64,000 bases of DNA from positions 372,001-436,000 of the forward strand of contig NZ_JADLQL010000005.1 of assembly GCF_015477805.1 (NCBI RefSeq), read 5' to 3'. The notes under the pieces are model-generated. The model worked only from the letters and a program-made list of their open reading frames with translations. It did not search any database and was not told the origin of the DNA. The DNA is from Nocardia flavorosea (lineage in GTDB: Bacteria > Actinomycetota > Actinomycetes > Mycobacteriales > Mycobacteriaceae). A program made the position numbers and the translations under genes. Positions 16,569 to 25,499 of the stretch are shown here, piece by piece (the first letter of the stretch is position 1; each line of letters starts with the position of its first letter).

Positions 16569-18470
16569 GTGGAAGGAACACCGTTCGGCCGTTACCGGCT
16601 GCTCGATCTGCTCGGCGCCGGGGCCATGGGGGAAGTGCACCGCGCCTACGACACCGGAACCGACCGGCTGGTGGCGGTGAAAGTCCTCGCGCGCGAGTTC
16701 GCCCACGACGCCCTGTACCGTAAACGTTTCCAGCGGGAAGCCCAGGTGGCGGCCCGGCTGGCCGAACCACATATCGTGCCGATCCACGATTTCGGCGAGA
16801 TCGACGGCCGCCTGTTCCTCGATATGCGGCTGGTGCAGGCGCCCAATCTGGCCGAACTGCTCGCGGAACGGGGCCGATTGGACGCCGGCGAATCGGTCGA
16901 GGTGATCGCCCAGGTCGCTGCGGCACTGGATGCGGCGCACGCCGAAGGACTCGTGCACCGGGATGTGAAACCGTCCAATATCCTGGTCACGCCGCAAAGT
17001 TTCGCCTATCTGATCGATTTCGGGATCGCGCGTAGCGAGGAGGACACCACCGTCACCACCACGGGCGCGGTGATCGGCACCTTCGCCTATATGGCCCCGG
17101 AACGGCTCGCGGACGACGCGTCGGGCGCCCGCTCGGATGTGTACTCGCTGGCCTGTGTCCTCTACGAATGCCTGGTGGGCGCCAAGCCCTACCGCGGCGA
17201 GAGCATGCAACGCCAGATCGCCGCGCACCTCAACGACCAACCGCCGCTGCCGTCGACCGCGGGACTGCCGCGACCGTTCGATGCCGTCATCGCCAAAGGT
17301 ATGGCCAAGAATCCCGCCGACCGCTACGAAACCGCGGGTGAACTGGCGGCCGCTGCCCGGGCCGCCCTGTGGGAGCCACCGACCGCACCGTCGCCGGCCG
17401 GGCACAAACCGCTCACGCCGGCGGTGCCGGCTCCGACTCCACTCCCCGCCACACCGGACCCGGGTGGCCCGGCGGCCGGGGACCCATTTACTGCTTCGGC
17501 TGCGCCGGTGGACCCGCTTCCGGTTACCCCCGCAACCGGGATCCCGCAACCAGTCTCGACCGTGCCCGCCGACCAGCATCCAGTTCCGGTCGCACCCGGG
17601 GACCCGCTTCCGGTCTCGGCCGCAACCGGGTATCCGCAACCAGTCTCGACCGTGCCCGCCGACCAGCATCCGGATCCGGCCGCACCCGGGGACCCGCTTC
17701 CGGCTACGGCCGCAGCCCAGGATTCGCAACCGGCTTTTACTGTGCCAGTTGACCAGTCTCCGTTTTCGGCCGCGTCCGGGGACCGGCCTCCGGCTATGGC
17801 CGGGGACCCGGCTCCGACGCCCCGTCCGCCGTGGCGGGCGATTGTCGTGATGTCCGTGCTCGGTCTCGCCGTCGCCGGAACCTCGGCGCTCGCCCTCACC
17901 CGTGACGACAGCACGCTGGTCACCGAGACACCCGGAACAACGCTCCCGGTGACGAGCCCGGTCATCCGAGTCCCGGACTCGACCACCCTCCACTCGGAAA
18001 TCCCGGAACCAGCACACCGTCCCGCGCCACCGGTTTCGGTTACGGAATCGGTGCCGGTCACCTCGGTGATGCCGGGCGCGCCGGCGGTGGAACCGGTTCC
18101 GGCTCCGGTGCGGCCCGAACCGGATGCGCAACCCAGCACTACCTCGTCTCCGCCGGAGACGACGACGCCACCACCGGCCACCACCACGACGACCGAACCC
18201 ACGAAAACCACGGAAACCGAAACGACGACGCCGGTGACGACAACGCCGGAAACAACCACGGCGGAGACGACGACGCCGGAAACCACGGTGACCACGACCG
18301 AAGAAGAAGGTGAGGAAGTGTCGGAAGACGGCAGCACTGCCCCCACCGGGGGTGCCGACGCCACCGGCAACACCATCGCGACTTCGTCCGCCGTCGACCC
18401 CGTCGACGACGCGACCGCACCCTCGACGGAAACCACAGCCCAGCCCCGGACCGCCACGCCCGGGACATAA
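16569..18470 (+). CDS. PknB-type membrane Ser/Thr protein kinase with repeat-rich linker
   Basis: A protein of about 633 residues. The kinase domain spans residues 5-265: GAGAMGEV loop, K38 in VAVKVL, D132 in HRDVKPSNIL, DFGIA, and YMAPER. A proline-rich linker with 30-residue repeats follows, then one membrane helix near residue 425 (AIVVMSVLGLAVAGTSALAL) and a Thr/Pro/Glu-rich outer tail of about 190 residues without PASTA domains. The GTG at MEGTPFGRYRLL matches usual family starts; GTG 16536 and ATG 16551 are alternatives. It follows the small protein by 83 bases and may or may not belong to that unit. Confidence 0.9.
   Translation: MEGTPFGRYRLLDLLGAGAMGEVHRAYDTGTDRLVAVKVLAREFAHDALYRKRFQREAQVAARLAEPHIVPIHDFGEIDGRLFLDMRLVQAPNLAELLAERGRLDAGESVEVIAQVAAALDAAHAEGLVHRDVKPSNILVTPQSFAYLIDFGIARSEEDTTVTTTGAVIGTFAYMAPERLADDASGARSDVYSLACVLYECLVGAKPYRGESMQRQIAAHLNDQPPLPSTAGLPRPFDAVIAKGMAKNPADRYETAGELAAAARAALWEPPTAPSPAGHKPLTPAVPAPTPLPATPDPGGPAAGDPFTASAAPVDPLPVTPATGIPQPVSTVPADQHPVPVAPGDPLPVSAATGYPQPVSTVPADQHPDPAAPGDPLPATAAAQDSQPAFTVPVDQSPFSAASGDRPPAMAGDPAPTPRPPWRAIVVMSVLGLAVAGTSALALTRDDSTLVTETPGTTLPVTSPVIRVPDSTTLHSEIPEPAHRPAPPVSVTESVPVTSVMPGAPAVEPVPAPVRPEPDAQPSTTSSPPETTTPPPATTTTTEPTKTTETETTTPVTTTPETTTAETTTPETTVTTTEEEGEEVSEDGSTAPTGGADATGNTIATSSAVDPVDDATAPSTETTAQPRTATPGT
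17521..17790 (+). repeat. 90-bp coding repeats in the kinase linker
   Basis: Three copies of a 90-base unit encode 30-residue proline-rich repeats; the run CAGTCTCGACCGTGCCCGCC recurs exactly 90 bases apart at 17551 and 17641. The third copy has more A/T substitutions. A multiple of three, so copy number can change without breaking the frame. Confidence 0.8.
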
Positions 18471-18512
18471 TCGAGCCCGGACGGGCAATGGAGCCCGATA
18501 CGGGAGGTGGCT

Positions 18513-19673
18513 ATGAACGGCGGATCGGGCGGAGAGCGGCGGCGGGCCGTCGTGGTCGGCGCCGGAATCGCGGGGCTCACCGCGGCCGTCGCGTTGCGGC
18601 AGCGCGGCTGGCAGGTCGAGGTCCTCGAACGGGCCGGTACGGTCGGGCCGGCCGGGTCCGGGCTGAGTCTGTGGCCCAACGGTTTACGCGGGCTGGATAT
18701 GATCGGCGCCGGACCGGCCGTCCGGGAGCAGGCGCTGTCGGCCACCGAAGCGGGGATGCGCGACCCGTCCGGCCGATGGCTGGCCCGGACCGACGTTTCC
18801 GGCGTCCGGGAACGCTACGGCGATCTGGTGATGATCCACCGGACCGATCTCTTCGAGATCCTGCGCGGTGCGCTCGGGGACGAACCGCTCCGGCTGGGCG
18901 CGGCGGTGGAGTCGGTGCAAGCCACCAGCGGCGGTGTCCTGGTCCGGCACAGTCGCGGCAGCTCCGAGGCCGACGTTCTGCTCGGGGCCGACGGCATCAA
19001 CAGTACGGTCCGGGGGTTGCACTGGCCCGATGCCGCACCACCGGCCTACGCGGGTTACACCGCCTGGCGTTCGATCGTCCGGCCCGGCACACCCGTCTGT
19101 TCCGGCGGCGAAACCATCGGGCGGGGCGAGCGTTTCGGTATCGCCCCGCTGCGGGACGGCCGGGTGTACTTCTACGGCTCCGCCACCCTGCCCGCGGACG
19201 CCGGCAGTCCGGGCGGCGAACTCGCCGAGCTCCGCCGCCGGTTCGCCGGATGGCACGAACCCATCCCGGATCTGCTCGCCGCCGCCGATCCGGCGACGCT
19301 ACTGCGGCACGATATCTACGAACTTCCGCGGCTGGGCACCTACGTCCGGGGGCGTATCGCACTCCTCGGGGACGCCGCCCACGCCATGACGCCCAACCTG
19401 GGCCAGGGCGCGAATCTGGCGATCGAGGACGCGGTCACCGTGGCGGCTCTGCTCGACCGGAACCGGGATATCCCGTCCGCCCTCACCGAATACGACCGGG
19501 TCCGGCGGGCCCGGGTCGAACCGTTGCAGCGGTTGTCGCGCCGGATGGGTACCGCGCTGCAGATGTCCTGGCCACCGGCGGTGGTGATACGGGATGTGGT
19601 CGTGCGGTTGACTCCGATGCGAACGGCGCTGCGAGGCTTGGCGCCCGTGTTGGATTGGCGACCGCCCAGCTGA
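18513..19673 (+). CDS. FAD-dependent monooxygenase (PHBH fold)
   Basis: A 386-residue flavoprotein hydroxylase. The N-terminal Rossmann motif VVVGAGIAGLTAAVALRQRG binds the ADP part of FAD; the DG motif LLGADGINSTVRG lies mid-protein; GDAAHAMTPNLGQGANLAIED is the second FAD motif. The length is normal. The ATG sits five bases after GGAGG; a GTG six bases upstream is less likely. It stands alone and the aromatic substrate is unknown. Confidence 0.9.
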   Translation: MNGGSGGERRRAVVVGAGIAGLTAAVALRQRGWQVEVLERAGTVGPAGSGLSLWPNGLRGLDMIGAGPAVREQALSATEAGMRDPSGRWLARTDVSGVRERYGDLVMIHRTDLFEILRGALGDEPLRLGAAVESVQATSGGVLVRHSRGSSEADVLLGADGINSTVRGLHWPDAAPPAYAGYTAWRSIVRPGTPVCSGGETIGRGERFGIAPLRDGRVYFYGSATLPADAGSPGGELAELRRRFAGWHEPIPDLLAAADPATLLRHDIYELPRLGTYVRGRIALLGDAAHAMTPNLGQGANLAIEDAVTVAALLDRNRDIPSALTEYDRVRRARVEPLQRLSRRMGTALQMSWPPAVVIRDVVVRLTPMRTALRGLAPVLDWRPPS

Positions 19674-19825
19674 ATCCGCGCGTTCGCCTTCACAGCGGGT
19701 AACGCAGCAGCCCGGAGGCAGACCGCAGTTGCCCGGTCACGGCGGTTCGCCGAGCACGCCGCGGCTCGATCCCTTCGATCGACGGGGCCGCGGTATCGCG
19801 GGCCCGATCCGATGGTGGCCGGGCG

Positions 19826-21439
19826 CTACACCCATTCCTTGCGCGCCAGGTCCAGGATCACCGGGTGCATCAACGTGGAGGGTTGTTCGCCGGTATCGCG
19901 GCGGTCCGGCGCGAAAACCGTTGCCGCCTGCAGGCTGGTTTCGTCGATCGACCGCAGCGGGGCCGGTGGGTCGAGGCGCAGTTGCGGTGCCGGGTCGCGG
20001 GTGGCGAGCAGGAAACCCCAATCGCCGAAGCTCGGCACGTCCACGTGGTAGGGCAGCACGGTCAACCCCGACGTGCGAACGGTCGCCGCGATACACCAGT
20101 AGGAGTGCGGGGCGAAGAACGGTGAACCCGCCTGCACCACCATGGTGGCCTCCGGGGCCAGCACCCGGGCGGCCATCGCGTAGAACTCGGTGGAGTAGAG
20201 CTTGGCGATGGAGGTCTGATCGGGGTCGGGCAGGTCGACGATCACCGCGTCGTAGTCGGAACGGGCGGTGCGTAGCCAGGTGAACGCGTCGGCGGTGACC
20301 GTCCGGACGCGCGGGTCGGCGAAGGCGTTCCGGTTGAGTTCGGTGAGCCGGCGGTCGGTGCGGGCGAGGTCGATCATGGCCGGATCCAGTTCGACCAGGG
20401 TCACCGTGCGGACATCCGGATACTTCAGGATCTCGCGCAGGGCGAGCCCGTCACCGCCACCGACGACCAGCACGTCCGCCCGGTTCCCGGCGAGCGCGGG
20501 ATGCACCATCGCCTCGTGGTAGCGGTACTCGTCCACCGACGAGAACTGCAGATCGCCGTTGAGGAACAACCGGGTATCGCGGGTACCGAACGGCGATATC
20601 GATTCGGTGAGCACGATCTTCTGGTACTCGGTCTGCTGCTGCCAGACGATCGGCGCCGCGAACAGTGCCTGCTGAGCGGTGGCTTCGAACCGGTCGGCGT
20701 AGATATAGCTGCCGATCAGAACGCCCGCGACGAGCAGCGTGACCATGCCGAAAGTCGCCTTCACCAGATGCGACAGATCGGCGCGGAACCAGATGAACAC
20801 CAGCGCCAACCCGGCCAGCGCGTTCACCACACCCACGATGAGACTGCCGCGGATCTGCCCGAAAACCGGCAGCAGCAGGAACGGGAACGCCAGACCACCC
20901 AGCAGCGCGCCCACATAGTCGGCCGCGAACAGATCGGCGACCGCGCTGCCCGCCTCCTGTTTCCGGATGCGCTGCAACAGTTCCATCAGCAACGGGATTT
21001 CGGCGCCCACCAGGGCGCCGATCACGCACGATGCCAGCACCAGCGCCGCGGTGTAGAGGTTGAGCCAGGCATAGGCGGCGTACAGGGCCAGCACCGACAA
21101 TCCGCCGACCAGTGCCAGCGCGATCTCCACCGCCAGGAACGCCGGCGCGGCCAGATGCCGCAGCGGTTTCGCGGCCAGCGCACCCACGCCCATCGCGCAC
21201 ACCATCACGCTGAGCGTGATCGAGGCCTGGGTGGCGGTATCGCCGATCAGATAACTGCCCAGCGTCACCAGGGACAGTTCATATACCAGACCGCAGGCCG
21301 CGCAGACGAAAACAGTGAGGAGCAGGGCTATCCGGGCGAACCGCCCCGGAACACCCGGCTGTTGCGCCGCGGATCCGGTCGCCGGGGTGCCGCCGGGCTC
21401 CACCGGCGGCTGTTCAGCTGTCAGGGTGCTCGCCGACAC
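19826..21439 (-). CDS. Membrane-bound spermidine synthase-like protein
   Basis: A 537-residue fusion of a seven-or-so-helix membrane domain (residues 30-230) with a C-terminal polyamine aminopropyltransferase domain (VVGGGDGLALREILKYP, and the acid VDLPDPDQTSIAKLYS). In actinomycetes such proteins recur with DUF350 and DUF4178 genes, as here, and their true substrate is not settled. The GTG start is two bases past the DUF350 stop, so the genes are coupled. Confidence 0.85.
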   Translation of the reverse strand: MSASTLTAEQPPVEPGGTPATGSAAQQPGVPGRFARIALLLTVFVCAACGLVYELSLVTLGSYLIGDTATQASITLSVMVCAMGVGALAAKPLRHLAAPAFLAVEIALALVGGLSVLALYAAYAWLNLYTAALVLASCVIGALVGAEIPLLMELLQRIRKQEAGSAVADLFAADYVGALLGGLAFPFLLLPVFGQIRGSLIVGVVNALAGLALVFIWFRADLSHLVKATFGMVTLLVAGVLIGSYIYADRFEATAQQALFAAPIVWQQQTEYQKIVLTESISPFGTRDTRLFLNGDLQFSSVDEYRYHEAMVHPALAGNRADVLVVGGGDGLALREILKYPDVRTVTLVELDPAMIDLARTDRRLTELNRNAFADPRVRTVTADAFTWLRTARSDYDAVIVDLPDPDQTSIAKLYSTEFYAMAARVLAPEATMVVQAGSPFFAPHSYWCIAATVRTSGLTVLPYHVDVPSFGDWGFLLATRDPAPQLRLDPPAPLRSIDETSLQAATVFAPDRRDTGEQPSTLMHPVILDLARKEWV

Positions 21440-21441
21440 CT

Positions 21442-21867
21442 TTACGTAAGGGCGGCGGCGACCACGCCGGCGACCGCGAGATGCACCGCGGCGCTCACCC
21501 ACACCCCGGGATGCAGTTCGTGTTCGTTCACCACGCCCCGGAATTCGCCGGGCGTGGCGAAGTCCAGTAGCAGGAACGCCAGCCCCATCGCGACCAGCCC
21601 GATGACCCCGTAGACGGCACTCGAGATCAGCGCCTGCCCGATCGCCCCGGCGGAGGTCCAGATGGCGGTGGCGACGATGATGCCGACGCCGAGCATATTC
21701 GCGGCGACCAGCAGGGCGGCGTTGCGGTTGCGGTCCACCCAGATCTGATGGCGCAGGTTACCGGGTGTGAGGACATCCACCAGGACGAACCCGAGCACCA
21801 TCAGGACGATACCGAGGCCGGAGTAGGCGGCCGCGGCCCCGGCGTTCGCGGGCAGGTCTTGGAGCAT
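21442..21867 (-). CDS. DUF350 membrane protein
   Basis: A 141-residue protein with four membrane helices, the layout of DUF350 (two copies of a helix hairpin, each with DVLTPG / DFATPG). It sits between the DUF4247 lipoprotein and the spermidine synthase-like gene on the minus strand. Its ATG follows AGGAAAG on that strand. Function unknown; DUF350 proteins recur with polyamine synthase-like genes. Confidence 0.85.
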   Translation of the reverse strand: MLQDLPANAGAAAAYSGLGIVLMVLGFVLVDVLTPGNLRHQIWVDRNRNAALLVAANMLGVGIIVATAIWTSAGAIGQALISSAVYGVIGLVAMGLAFLLLDFATPGEFRGVVNEHELHPGVWVSAAVHLAVAGVVAAALT

Positions 21868-21908
21868 TCTTTCCTCCTGGAAGGGGTCGGTAGGACGCGC
21901 GGTGGTGG

Positions 21909-22334
21909 CTATTTTCCGTCGCCGGGACCGCCGCCGCGGAAGCCGCTGTTGGTGCTGGGCCAGCCGAAGACGCTGACATAGGAGTGGTGGCGCCGGTAAC
22001 CGTTGCGGTAGTCGTCGACCAGGATCTTCGTTCCGGAACCATTCGGGGATACCGCGATGATGTCGTCACGGTATTGCAGGAAGGTCATCGGCCCACTCGA
22101 ACGCCGGTCCAGTGGCCGCGCCGCCCGGGTGATCTCGTCGGCGACCGCACCCGGCTGTTTGTTCGCGGTATACGCCCGGCCGTCGTTCTTCTCGTCGAGT
22201 TTCGGGGCCCGGGTGTAGTGGGAGCTGATGTAGGAGCGTGCTCCCCTGCTGTCGTCGTCATCGGACCCGCATCCGGACAGCACGCAGACGAGGACCGCGC
22301 AGACAGCAGCGATCACCCAGGATTTACGACTCAC
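21909..22334 (-). CDS. DUF4247 lipoprotein
   Basis: A 141-residue exported protein. The N-terminus is a lipoprotein signal with lipobox VLSGC (cysteine at residue 22), followed by an acidic stretch. The mature part has YSV- and RR-rich segments (YRNGYRRHHSYVSVFGW) typical of DUF4247. It lies 41 bases upstream of DUF350 in the same direction and is probably in its operon. Confidence 0.8.
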   Translation of the reverse strand: MSRKSWVIAAVCAVLVCVLSGCGSDDDDSRGARSYISSHYTRAPKLDEKNDGRAYTANKQPGAVADEITRAARPLDRRSSGPMTFLQYRDDIIAVSPNGSGTKILVDDYRNGYRRHHSYVSVFGWPSTNSGFRGGGPGDGK

Positions 22335-22383
22335 AGAAAACCTTCCCCCGTCTGGTACCCGGCCCGTCCGGTAATGCAGCTAC

Positions 22384-22968
22384 TCAAGACGGCGATTGCG
22401 GATAGATCATAATCGCGCTGCGGTAGACGACCTGGCCGATTGCCGCTTCCTTCTTCCCCGAATCCCCGAAATCCTCGAACGACAGGCGGGTTCCGTCCGC
22501 GGCGAGATAGTCGTGATAGGCGACCGTCCCGGACGGGGTCAGCCCGGTGGTCGCCTCCCCGATGTAGCGGGCGGTACCCGACTCCTCCAGCCGGAACCGC
22601 TTCCCGTCGTGTTCGAGCTCGTCACCGCCGGGTGCCGGAATACCCGGCGTCTCCGTCCACAACACCAGCTCGAGCTCGGGATCCTCCTCCACCGACAACC
22701 ATTTGCGGACACCCCCGGCGTTGTCCAGCAGATGCTCGCTCCACTGGTAGCCGCCCTCTTTCAACCGCAGCGAACCGCGCACGGTGAAGGTTTCGCCGAA
22801 GATATCGACGATATCGCCGGCTTTCAACGCCCGCGGGTCACCGCGTAGCGCATCGGAATCCTTGTCGGCGAACGGGTCGACCGGCCCGGACGGCGCGGCC
22901 GGCGCACTCCGGCGCCGGATGAGCAGATATGCGACGATGCCCGCCACGACGAGTACCACGATCAACAC
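22384..22968 (-). CDS. DUF4178 membrane-anchored protein
   Basis: About 194 residues: one N-terminal membrane helix (LIVVLVVAGIVAYLLIRRR) then a DUF4178 domain (GDIVDIFGETFTVRGSLRL through IMIYPQ). It heads the DUF4178-DUF4247-DUF350-spermidine synthase-like operon. The start is unclear. The GTG used here lacks a ribosome site, whereas a strong GGAGGGAGG lies five bases before an in-frame AUC at 22989, which would add seven residues. Confidence 0.8.
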   Translation of the reverse strand: MLIVVLVVAGIVAYLLIRRRSAPAAPSGPVDPFADKDSDALRGDPRALKAGDIVDIFGETFTVRGSLRLKEGGYQWSEHLLDNAGGVRKWLSVEEDPELELVLWTETPGIPAPGGDELEHDGKRFRLEESGTARYIGEATTGLTPSGTVAYHDYLAADGTRLSFEDFGDSGKKEAAIGQVVYRSAIMIYPQSPS

Positions 22969-23047
22969 GACGATCCACAGTGCGGTGATGGCTGCCTCCC
23001 TCCGGCGGTCTCAGCGGAGACTAGCATTCACACCCCCGGCCCGCCGC

Positions 23048-23734
23048 TCACCGCGGTGGACGGTCCGGAGAATGCGGTTTCGACGCCGTCGAGATCCCCG
23101 CCATATGACGACCCGCGATATATCGGAGATCGGTGAACCCGGCCGCGCGTAGCGACGGCGTGTAGCGCCGGATATCGATCTCCGCGAAGGGGTCCGCGCC
23201 ATGGTGCCGAGCCGAGCGGCTGAACAGAAACCGCATCCACCTGGTGGGGCGGGCGTCGACGAGCAGCAGCCTGCCGCCCGGACGCAGGACTCGCCACATC
23301 TCGGCGACCGCGGCTTCGCGGTGTTCTCCGGGAATGTGGTGCATGACAAATGTGCATGTCACCACGTCGACGGAGGCATCGGGCAGCGGCAGCGCCTGCG
23401 CGGGGGCCTGGATATATCGGTGGTTCGGATGCACGTCACGGCGGCGGTTGTAGTCGACCGCGGCCGCCGACGGGTCGATACCGGCCACAGTGCCCTGCGG
23501 CCCGACCGCCGCGCCCAGTGCGCGAACGAGTTTCCCGGGTCCGCAGCCGATATCGACGGCAGCGTTTCCGGGCGCGGCGCCACTGGCCTGCACGAGCTCG
23601 GCGAGCAACCGGCGATGCCGGCCCAGGAACCATACGGCGGTGAAGAGGTTGTATCGCCGCAAACCCTCGATGACCAGGCCGGTGTCGGGCGCGTCGACGA
23701 ACATCGGGCTGTGCGTGCGCGGATCTGATGTCAT
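23048..23734 (-). CDS. Class I SAM-dependent methyltransferase
   Basis: A 228-residue methyltransferase (Methyltransf_11 type). Motif I is VDIGCGPGKLVRALG, with the acidic residue of motif II in VAGIDPS and motif IV in VDVVTCTFVMHHIP. The start MTSDPRTHS is chosen by family length. It is divergent from a TetR gene 100 bases away, its likely regulator. The substrate is unknown. Confidence 0.85.
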   Translation of the reverse strand: MTSDPRTHSPMFVDAPDTGLVIEGLRRYNLFTAVWFLGRHRRLLAELVQASGAAPGNAAVDIGCGPGKLVRALGAAVGPQGTVAGIDPSAAAVDYNRRRDVHPNHRYIQAPAQALPLPDASVDVVTCTFVMHHIPGEHREAAVAEMWRVLRPGGRLLLVDARPTRWMRFLFSRSARHHGADPFAEIDIRRYTPSLRAAGFTDLRYIAGRHMAGISTASKPHSPDRPPR

Positions 23735-23834
23735 GGTTCGATCGTCGCCACCGCTGCCGTTGTCGACCAGAATCAGATATGCCCGATCTGTACGTTTGCG
23801 GACAGGTCCGGCGGAACTGTCCACGAGGAAACCC

Positions 23835-24389
23835 ATGAGCATCCCCGACCGCCGCGTCCGGCGAACGCGCGAAGCCCTGCACCGCGCCCTTATCGAACTG
23901 ATGATGGAACGCGCCTACGACCGCATCGGTGTGAGCGATGTGATCAGGCGAGCGGACGTCGGGCGCTCCACCTTCTACGCCCACTACCGTGACAAGGACG
24001 ATCTCCTCGTGGTGAGCTGCGGCGAACACCTGCGCCAGGAGATCGCCCGCTCCCCCGGCCGCGGCCGCTGGGCGCCGGTTCGGGTGATGATCGGCCTGGC
24101 CGCCCGTTATCCACAGGTGTATGAACCGTTGATCGGGCCCAGGGCCTCAGCGACGGCGCTGCGCGGATATCGCAGCAGTGTGGCCGCCATCCTGCGCGAA
24201 CATCTCGACGCACAGGATGGCCCCCGCACCGACGACCTCACCGTGACCACACTGTCCTGGGCAGTTGTCGGCCTGCTCACCGCGGTCACCGACCGCGCGA
24301 ACCCGGTCGCGCCGGAACTCGCCTGGCGCCTCTTCGAGGCGGTCTGCCGCGGCGCGCGGTCACGACCTCCTCTGATACCGGAACGCTGA
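23835..24389 (+). CDS. TetR/AcrR family transcriptional regulator
   Basis: A 184-residue regulator. The helix-turn-helix reads ALIELMMERAYDRIGVSDVI with RADVGRSTFYAHYRDKDDLL, which is the AcrR-like type with the TFYAHYRDK recognition helix. It is divergent from the methyltransferase, and probably controls it. The C-terminal ligand domain has no recognisable subfamily signature. Confidence 0.9.
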   Translation: MSIPDRRVRRTREALHRALIELMMERAYDRIGVSDVIRRADVGRSTFYAHYRDKDDLLVVSCGEHLRQEIARSPGRGRWAPVRVMIGLAARYPQVYEPLIGPRASATALRGYRSSVAAILREHLDAQDGPRTDDLTVTTLSWAVVGLLTAVTDRANPVAPELAWRLFEAVCRGARSRPPLIPER

Positions 24390-24430
24390 CAAAGCTTCGG
24401 GATTCGATGCTCACGGTGTAGTTTCGCGTG

Positions 24431-24628
24431 ATGAGCAGCGCGCAGGACCGTGGCCCGGTCTTCGACGGGGTGAAAATCGGCCGCCCGGCGACCGGTGCGC
24501 TGCTCGACGCCGGCTATCGGACGCTCGCCGACCTGCCGAAACTTCTGGACGAACTGCTCACGCTGCACGGTGTGGGACCGCGGGCGGTGCGGTTGCTGGA
24601 TGCGGCGCGGCGCGGCGAACCCGGCTGA
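24431..24628 (+). CDS. Small helix-hairpin-helix protein
   Basis: A 65-residue protein. The hairpin part LLDAGYRTLADLPKLLDELLTLHGVGPRAVRLLDAA is the fold of the RNA polymerase alpha C-terminal domain and other HhH DNA-binding modules, with GVGPRAV as the hairpin. It probably binds DNA non-specifically. ATGs at 24428 and 24431 are both possible. Confidence 0.7.
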   Translation: MSSAQDRGPVFDGVKIGRPATGALLDAGYRTLADLPKLLDELLTLHGVGPRAVRLLDAARRGEPG

Positions 24629-24653
24629 GATCGCTTCCTGCAGCGCGGCCGGG

Positions 24654-24956
24654 TCAGTCGCAGCGGCGGCCGAGGTCGGGCCAGGGTGGGCGGCGCAGGA
24701 TCGCGAGGCCGGTGATCACGGCCGCGAGCAGGCCGATCAGCTCGCCCATGAATGCGATCCGGTTGAAATCCACGGCGGGAACCCATGTCGCCGCACCGTC
24801 GCGGACGACGAATACCCCGGCGGGCCGCAGTACCGGGCCGAGCACACCGCGGCGGGCTACCGTGATGACTATCGCGCCGTCGGCCGTCTCGAACGGTTCA
24901 CCGTAGACCGGTGTGGGCTCGGCCATGCCGAGTCCCAGTCGTTCTCGAATCGCCAT
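24654..24956 (-). CDS. GerW/YtfJ-like protein
   Basis: A 100-residue protein resembling the GerW (YtfJ) family: PVYGEPFETADGAIVITVAR, a variable loop, then VVRDGAATWVPAVDFNRI and one C-terminal membrane helix (GELIGLLAAVITGLAILRR). In spore formers the family takes part in germination; its job in non-sporulating actinomycetes is unknown. The ATG at MAIRERLG gives the family length. Confidence 0.7.
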   Translation of the reverse strand: MAIRERLGLGMAEPTPVYGEPFETADGAIVITVARRGVLGPVLRPAGVFVVRDGAATWVPAVDFNRIAFMGELIGLLAAVITGLAILRRPPWPDLGRRCD

Positions 24957-25183
24957 GGAGTGCGCCCCAATCCCTCGTGACCGTGTACCGCCATCGTGTG
25001 CGGCGAAGCCTACGACGGGACTCGGGGACACCACAGCATTTCCGCAGCGTAGATATTCACCGATACGGCCCGATACGGCAATCGGATACCACGGCCGGGC
25101 GGATGACCGAGAGCGGATGCGGTTGCTCCGCAGCACCCCTCGTGCGCTTCGGCCGACTCGCCCGGCCGGCCGTCGACAATCCG

Positions 25184-25399
25184 TCAGGCGGCCCATTTCT
25201 CAGGATGCAGGTGATGCTGGGTGAGCGCGTTGGCGTGCCCGTGGCCGAAACCGTGCTCGGTTTTCAGGTATTCGACGAGCTCTTTGTGCGACGTCAACCC
25301 GGAATCGCGCAAGGCGGCTTTCCACTCCTCGATGGTGCGGCCGTACTTCGCCTCGATGGACGGGAAGTAGGACGCGGGGCCTTTCGCCTGTGCCGCCAT
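25184..25399 (-). CDS. DUF4287 domain protein
   Basis: A 71-residue protein consisting of a DUF4287 domain: SYFPSIEAKYGRTIEEWKAA, then LVEYLKTEHGFGHGHANALTQ. The ATG is preceded by AAGGAG, which rules out the longer frame. It lies 100 bases downstream of the WYL regulator gene and on the same strand, so it could be cotranscribed. Function unknown. Confidence 0.85.
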   Translation of the reverse strand: MAAQAKGPASYFPSIEAKYGRTIEEWKAALRDSGLTSHKELVEYLKTEHGFGHGHANALTQHHLHPEKWAA

Positions 25400-25499
25400 A
25401 TTCGGTCTCCTTGCTCCACAACAACGTTCCAGCCATTGGACGGGGTGCCGGCCGGAAACTCGTCGGCGACAACCTGTGACCTGCGACACACACGGATAT

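Noticed and set aside
17500..17800. CRISPR-like array
   Set aside because: The regular 90-bp repeats are inside the kinase frame, are a multiple of three and have no variable spacers.
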